Source: Candidatus Giovannonibacteria bacterium RIFCSPLOWO2_12_FULL_43_11c
Lineage (GTDB): Bacteria; Patescibacteriota; Minisyncoccia; JACPKW01; UBA11713
DNA length: 39,489 bases
Direction of reading: 5' to 3'
NCBI GenBank assembly: GCA_001780775.1
Contig: MFIO01000007.1
Location: 1 to 39,489, forward strand
Position numbers and translations under genes: made by a program. Position 1 is the first letter of the stretch. The number at the start of each line of letters is the position of its first letter. The notes under the pieces were generated by a model that was not told the origin of the DNA, searched no databases, and saw only the letters and a list, made by a program, of their open reading frames with translations. Positions 35,469-39,489 of this stretch are shown here, one piece after another.

Positions 35469-36065
35469 ATGAGCATTGCTAGGGATATCGAGTTGCTTTA
35501 CGAGGTTAGTGCGTTTCGGAATGTGGAACGCGTATGGAAGCAATTCCTAATCACGGATGTTGCGAATAACACCGAGCACACATTTCGAGTGATTTGGATA
35601 GCTTTGACGCTGGGTAAATATGAGGGTAAGGTGAATCTGGAGAAAATAATTAAGATCGCATTGATCCATGATTTCGCGGAAAGCAGATGCGGGGACGTGC
35701 ATTATTTATCTCGGCAGTATGCGAAGCGGAACGAAAAAATGGCAATCGAAGATATTCTCGAGGGAACTATGCTTCACGATGAATTCATTAAAATTTTTGA
35801 CGAATACGAAAAGAGAAAAACGAAAGAATCCAAAATTGTAAAAGACGCTGATAATTTGGATGTTCAAATAGAGCTATCAGAAATTGCGTACAAGGGGAAT
35901 AAGCTTAGTGCAACATGGAAGGCGCATCGAGATAGATACGTCTATCCGAAGTTATTTACCAAATCCGCAAAAGCATTTTGGAAAGCATTTTATAAAGCAA
36001 ACCCGCACGATTGGCACTTGAAATCTCCCCGCAACCGTTTTAGGGCAGGAGATTGGAAAAAATAA
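35469..36065 (+). CDS. HD-domain protein (YfbR/HDDC2-like)
   Basis: 198 aa; NNTEHTFRVIWIALTLG...IALIHDFAESRCGDVHYLSRQYA...DADNLDVQIEL. Confidence 0.85.
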   Translation: MSIARDIELLYEVSAFRNVERVWKQFLITDVANNTEHTFRVIWIALTLGKYEGKVNLEKIIKIALIHDFAESRCGDVHYLSRQYAKRNEKMAIEDILEGTMLHDEFIKIFDEYEKRKTKESKIVKDADNLDVQIELSEIAYKGNKLSATWKAHRDRYVYPKLFTKSAKAFWKAFYKANPHDWHLKSPRNRFRAGDWKK

Positions 36066-36066
36066 C

Positions 36067-36447
36067 ATGAGTAAGGATAAAATTCCAGAACCATATAAAC
36101 CCGAGCGACACCCGAAGGGATGGGGATTTGAGGATTGGGTCGCGAACAATAAAGAATATTGCGGGAAATTGTTATTTATGAAAAAAGGAAAGCGGTGCAG
36201 TTTTCATTATCATGAGAAAAAACACGAAACGTTTTTTCTATTTTCTGGAAAGATAGAAGTCTTGGTCGGCTGGGAAGATAACCCGGCTGATCCAAAAGTA
36301 AAACATTACATTTTAAATCCTGGGGATTGCCTTGAAATCGAACGCGGGCTCCGGCACCAGATGATCGCCCTTGAGGATTCGAATCTTTTTGAATTTTCCA
36401 CGACGCATTTTGAGGACGATTCCAAACGCATAGTTAGAGGCGACTAG
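36067..36447 (+). CDS. cupin-domain protein
   Basis: 126 aa; CSFHYHEKKHETFFLFSGKIEVLV...LNPGDCLEIERGLRHQMIAL. Confidence 0.85.
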   Translation: MSKDKIPEPYKPERHPKGWGFEDWVANNKEYCGKLLFMKKGKRCSFHYHEKKHETFFLFSGKIEVLVGWEDNPADPKVKHYILNPGDCLEIERGLRHQMIALEDSNLFEFSTTHFEDDSKRIVRGD

Positions 36448-36455
36448 AGTTCGGC

Positions 36456-36938
36456 ATGAAAAAGATTTTAACCCTTTCGATAGTTCACGAGCGCTCAAAT
36501 ATTCTTTTGGGGATGAAGAAGCGCGGGTTTGGGGAGGGCAGATGGAACGGTTTCGGGGGAAAGGTTAAAGAAGGGGAGAGTATTGAAGAAGCGGCAAAGA
36601 GGGAGATCAGGGAGGAGGCGAGAATCGAGGCGGAAGAGATGACAAAAAGAGGAGTAATTAATTTTGAATTCAAGGGCGATCCGGACACGCTCGAAGTTCA
36701 TATTTTTGAAGTAATCAAATTTGACGGCGAGCCTACGGAAAGCGAAGAGATGCGTCCAAAATGGTTCGGCGCAGACGAAATCCCATTCGACCAAATGTGG
36801 CCTGATGACAGATATTGGATGCCCCTATTTTTGGCGGGCAAAAAATTCAGCGGAAGATTTTTATTTGATAAGCCTTCAGACAAAGAATATACGAGCCAAA
36901 TTTTAGAGAAGGAATTATATGAAATTGAGGTTTCCTAA
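36456..36938 (+). CDS. NUDIX hydrolase, 8-oxo-dGTPase (MTH1/MutT)-like
   Basis: 160 aa; GRWNGFGGKVKEGESIEEAAKREIREEARI. Confidence 0.9.
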   Translation: MKKILTLSIVHERSNILLGMKKRGFGEGRWNGFGGKVKEGESIEEAAKREIREEARIEAEEMTKRGVINFEFKGDPDTLEVHIFEVIKFDGEPTESEEMRPKWFGADEIPFDQMWPDDRYWMPLFLAGKKFSGRFLFDKPSDKEYTSQILEKELYEIEVS

Positions 36939-37063
36939 TGCATTGTAAGTATTTAACACGCTCGTGGTGTATACTTTCAAGCTTACTTTCTCTGAAATAA
37001 AAAAACTCGGCGGTGTAAGATCAGTTTTGCGGATATTAATATCTTTGATGCATAATATCAAGG

Positions 37064-37282
37064 ATGCGAGAAAATAATCACGACAATCCGAAGCCGCCAT
37101 CGAAAAGCGAAATTAAGCCAGGGTCGGCCGTTTGGGTAATCGAGAAAGAAAATTACGGTACGGATAAATATAAGCAGGGGATTGTGAAAGACGTTTTGAG
37201 TCCTGGGGGATTGCATCCGAGGGGAATTAAGGTCCGCCTTATGGACGGCACTATCGGCCGCGTGCAGTGGCTGGCGGAATAA
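37064..37282 (+). CDS. YwbE family protein
   Basis: 72 aa; IKPGSAVWVIEKENYGTDKYKQGIVKDVLSPGGLHPRGIKVRLMDGTIGRVQ. Confidence 0.85.
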   Translation: MRENNHDNPKPPSKSEIKPGSAVWVIEKENYGTDKYKQGIVKDVLSPGGLHPRGIKVRLMDGTIGRVQWLAE

Positions 37283-37286
37283 AAAA

Positions 37287-37319
37287 AGCGGGGAGCTTGC
37301 GCTCGCCCGCCTTTTCTTT
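37287..37319 (+). terminator. intrinsic terminator
   Basis: GCGGG-GAGC-TTGC-GCTC-g-CCCGC then CTTTTCTTT. Confidence 0.75.
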
Positions 37320-37333
37320 GATGAGACAACCTT

Positions 37334-37597
37334 TCAGTCGTCAATTGAATTCATCTCGCTCCAATGGCAAGTCTTGAAGAAGAACCGATTATTTTCTGGT
37401 TCCTCCGCGACAGATTCTTTCATTGAAATGAGACAAGCCTCGCTTTTGCTCGTCGAAAGAATTCTCCATGTTCCGTCGACAGGATCCTGAAAAAGAAGCG
37501 CAAATTCGTCGGACTGCTGCCGCGCGAATCTGACCCAAGTTTTCAGATCTGGATTCCCCCGGACAACTTTCCCATGAATCAAGACACCTTGGCTCAT
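37334..37597 (-). CDS. hypothetical protein (87 aa)
   Basis: SD AAAGGAGG upstream of ATG on the minus strand; MSQGVLIHGKVVRGNPDLKTWVRFARQQSDEFALLFQDPVDGTWRIL... Confidence 0.65.
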   Translation of the reverse strand: MSQGVLIHGKVVRGNPDLKTWVRFARQQSDEFALLFQDPVDGTWRILSTSKSEACLISMKESVAEEPENNRFFFKTCHWSEMNSIDD

Positions 37598-37631
37598 AAA
37601 TTCCCCTCCTTTAAATTGTTAATAATACAAA

Positions 37632-37660
37632 CAAAAAAATCGGCTCTATTTAGCCGATTC
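37632..37660 (-). terminator. intrinsic terminator/attenuator in the leader of the 87-aa gene
   Basis: minus strand AATCGGCT-aaatag-AGCCGATT followed by TTTTTTG. Confidence 0.8.
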
Positions 37661-37685
37661 TAGTCCCTCCTTTATGCTTTATTTT

Positions 37686-37763
37686 TCAGCAAAAACTAAA
37701 ATCAGCTTCATCCTCAAGGAAAAGTCCTAGCATAATCGCCGATGTTAATTTCTTCTGACTCAT
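37686..37763 (-). CDS. candidate 25-aa leader peptide
   Basis: MSQKKLTSAIMLGLFLEDEADFSFC*, between the promoter and terminator on the minus strand. Confidence 0.3.
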   Translation of the reverse strand: MSQKKLTSAIMLGLFLEDEADFSFC

Positions 37764-37771
37764 TATCTCTA

Positions 37772-37800
37772 AGGATAGTCCGTAAAGATATGCTTGTCAA
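37772..37800 (-). promoter_or_regulatory. promoter TTGACA-17-TATCCT (minus strand)
   Basis: plus-strand TGTCAA 37795-37800 and AGGATA 37772-37777. Confidence 0.65.
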
Positions 37801-37827
37801 ACGCGGTGTGTATAGTAAAATTGAGCT

Positions 37828-38217
37828 ATGAAAAAGTTTGAGATTATCGGAGCAATTATATTTGTAATTTTGGCGGCTGGGCTATTCTATTACGCTTCGC
37901 ATAAAACCGCGGAAGCGCCGGTAATAAATAAAAATGAGGGTGCCAAAAACGGGGACAAGGTTACCGTTCATTACGTCGGCACTTTGACGGACGGGAAGAA
38001 ATTTGATTCCTCGCGCGATCTGGGAATTCCGTTTGAATTTACTCTCGGGGCGGGATATGTGATCAAGGGATGGGACCAAGGAGTTTTGGGAATGAAAGTT
38101 GGCGAGACGCGCAAACTTACGATTCCTCCTGAATTGGGATACGGAGAACGCGGGCAAGGCCCAATTCCCCCAAATTCAACCTTGATCTTCGAGGTCGAGC
38201 TTTTGAAGATTAATTAG
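37828..38217 (+). CDS. FKBP-type peptidyl-prolyl cis-trans isomerase, membrane-anchored
   Basis: 129 aa; N-terminal hydrophobic segment; [65 protein letters not shown]. Confidence 0.95.
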   Translation: MKKFEIIGAIIFVILAAGLFYYASHKTAEAPVINKNEGAKNGDKVTVHYVGTLTDGKKFDSSRDLGIPFEFTLGAGYVIKGWDQGVLGMKVGETRKLTIPPELGYGERGQGPIPPNSTLIFEVELLKIN

Positions 38218-38218
38218 T

Positions 38219-39415
38219 TTATTGCGAAGCCGCGAGAGCGTTTACGAGTCCGAAGCCAAAGAGATTATCGAAGCCCCCTATTCCGAGATCGGTTGCCGTG
38301 CTCTCGAGCGCCGCTATAACCTGATCCGGAGTCCAGCTCGGGTTTTTGAACAAAACGAGCGCGGCAGATCCGGCCACATGAGGAGAGGCCATCGAAGTTC
38401 CGGAAAGGGTCGCGTATCCCGTGCCTTTGTATGTTGAGTAGATGCTCACGCCCGGCGCTGAGAGATCAACTTCGGGGCCTCTGGCGGACCAGCTCGCGAG
38501 CTGGTCGGAAGAATCAGTCGCGGAGACGGCGATTGCTTCGGGATAGGCCGCCGGATAAATTACGGGGTCGGTGGCAGAATTTCCTGCCGCGGCAACGACA
38601 ATGATGCCCGCGTTTTTGGCGCGGATAACCGCGGCGTGCATGGATTGCACGTCGCAAGCGCATCCCAAGCTCATGTTGATGACTTTAATATTTTTGGAAA
38701 TTGCCCAATCAATTCCTTCTATGATATCAGAAATATATCCTGAACCTGCCGCGTTAAGGACTTTAATCGCGTAAATGTCCGCTTTCGGGGCGACTCCGAC
38801 GGAGCCGGTTGTATTATTCAGCGCGGCAATAATTCCAGCGACGTGAGAGCCGTGGCCGTTATCGTCGTTGGCACTCTTGCGGCCGTTAATCGCGTTATAG
38901 CTTCCTTTTATATTTAATGCGAGATCGGGATGCGAAAGGGAAATTCCAGTATCAATTATGCCGACTTTAATGGGATCGGCGGTGTTTCCGGAAAGCCAGA
39001 CTTGATTGGCTTGAATTTTGGAAATTCCCCAAGGGAGAGTCTGTGCCTGAATAGTCACACCACCTCCGCCCTTCGCGGTTTCTCGAGCATCGCGAACTTG
39101 AATCGTTGCGATCGCATCGGTCTCAACGCGGAGAACATTTGGATTTGTTTTAAGATCGGCGATTTCAGTGTCAGAAACATTTTCGAGAACGTCAGCCCTG
39201 GAATTTTCGAGACGTTTAATTTTTCTTGAAGCGAACCGGACGCCTAAAACTTTATCGCGCGTTTCATCAGAAGTTCCTTGTTTAAAAACAACAATTTTCC
39301 GAGATGTTTCGGAATTTAAATCATCATTTGACCTGGCGTTCACTGCCGTAAGTCCAACACTTGAATAAGAGAGAGCAATAATCGAAATACTCGCGAGAAC
39401 TTTTTTGATATTCAT
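38219..39415 (-). CDS. S8 family serine peptidase (subtilase) with signal peptide and I9-like propeptide
   Basis: 398 aa; GIIDTGIS, NGHGSHVAGIIAA, SGTSMASPHVAGSAAL catalytic triad motifs; hydrophobic N-terminus. Confidence 0.96.
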   Translation of the reverse strand: MNIKKVLASISIIALSYSSVGLTAVNARSNDDLNSETSRKIVVFKQGTSDETRDKVLGVRFASRKIKRLENSRADVLENVSDTEIADLKTNPNVLRVETDAIATIQVRDARETAKGGGGVTIQAQTLPWGISKIQANQVWLSGNTADPIKVGIIDTGISLSHPDLALNIKGSYNAINGRKSANDDNGHGSHVAGIIAALNNTTGSVGVAPKADIYAIKVLNAAGSGYISDIIEGIDWAISKNIKVINMSLGCACDVQSMHAAVIRAKNAGIIVVAAAGNSATDPVIYPAAYPEAIAVSATDSSDQLASWSARGPEVDLSAPGVSIYSTYKGTGYATLSGTSMASPHVAGSAALVLFKNPSWTPDQVIAALESTATDLGIGGFDNLFGFGLVNALAASQ

Positions 39416-39423
39416 ATGTTCGG

Positions 39424-39452
39424 AGCATACTCCAGATAGATATTTTTGTCAA
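39424..39452 (-). promoter_or_regulatory. promoter TTGACA-17-TATGCT of probable leaderless subtilase mRNA
   Basis: -10 ends 8 nt before the ATG; plus-strand TGTCAA 39447-39452, AGCATA 39424-39429. Confidence 0.75.
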
Positions 39453-39489
39453 GCCAAATTTGTATACAAAAAACCCCACAAAATATGGA

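Noticed and set aside
37032-37043. GATATTAATATC perfect palindrome upstream of the YwbE gene as an operator
   Set aside because: AT-rich 12-mer palindromes are expected by chance; no second copy noticed.

Overview
This looks like a compact chromosomal segment, probably from a Candidate Phyla Radiation / Patescibacteria-like bacterium. That assignment is inferred from gene content and style; no rRNA was seen. About 30 kb (1.1-30.4 kb) is a surface-glycan locus. The left part has heptose-type activation genes (GHMP kinase, two sugar-1-P nucleotidyltransferases, GmhB-like phosphatase), C-methyltransferase-, RmlC- and SDR-like enzymes, a ThDP enzyme and an aminotransferase. The right part is nonulosonate/sialic-acid-like: NeuC-like, NeuB-like, two different CMP-sugar synthetases, and two paralogous GT-B-like proteins adjacent to neuC and neuB. 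Between the two CMP-synthetases sits an unusual Gfo/Idh + 2-hydroxyacid dehydrogenase + ThDP-enzyme trio. The locus ends with an O-antigen-ligase/TPR protein and an initiating sugar-phosphate transferase. Next come RaiA/HPF, secA, a wHTH + Cas2-like (PaaX_M-like) protein, HIT, HD, cupin, NUDIX, YwbE, FKBP and subtilase genes. The most notable non-protein signals are: (i) a promoter-hairpin-terminator small RNA unit followed by a strongly structured leader immediately upstream of raiA; (ii) a short-ORF/terminator arrangement directly upstream of secA, where a 20-codon ORF runs through the terminator stem; (iii) a mini-ORF plus terminator leader upstream of an 87-aa gene; (iv) a diverged duplicate of the secA 3' tail flanking the Cas2-like gene; (v) two start-site styles, leaderless operon genes versus stand-alone SD + terminator cassettes. 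All calls come from reading the sequence and ORF track by eye; no searches or folding programs were run.
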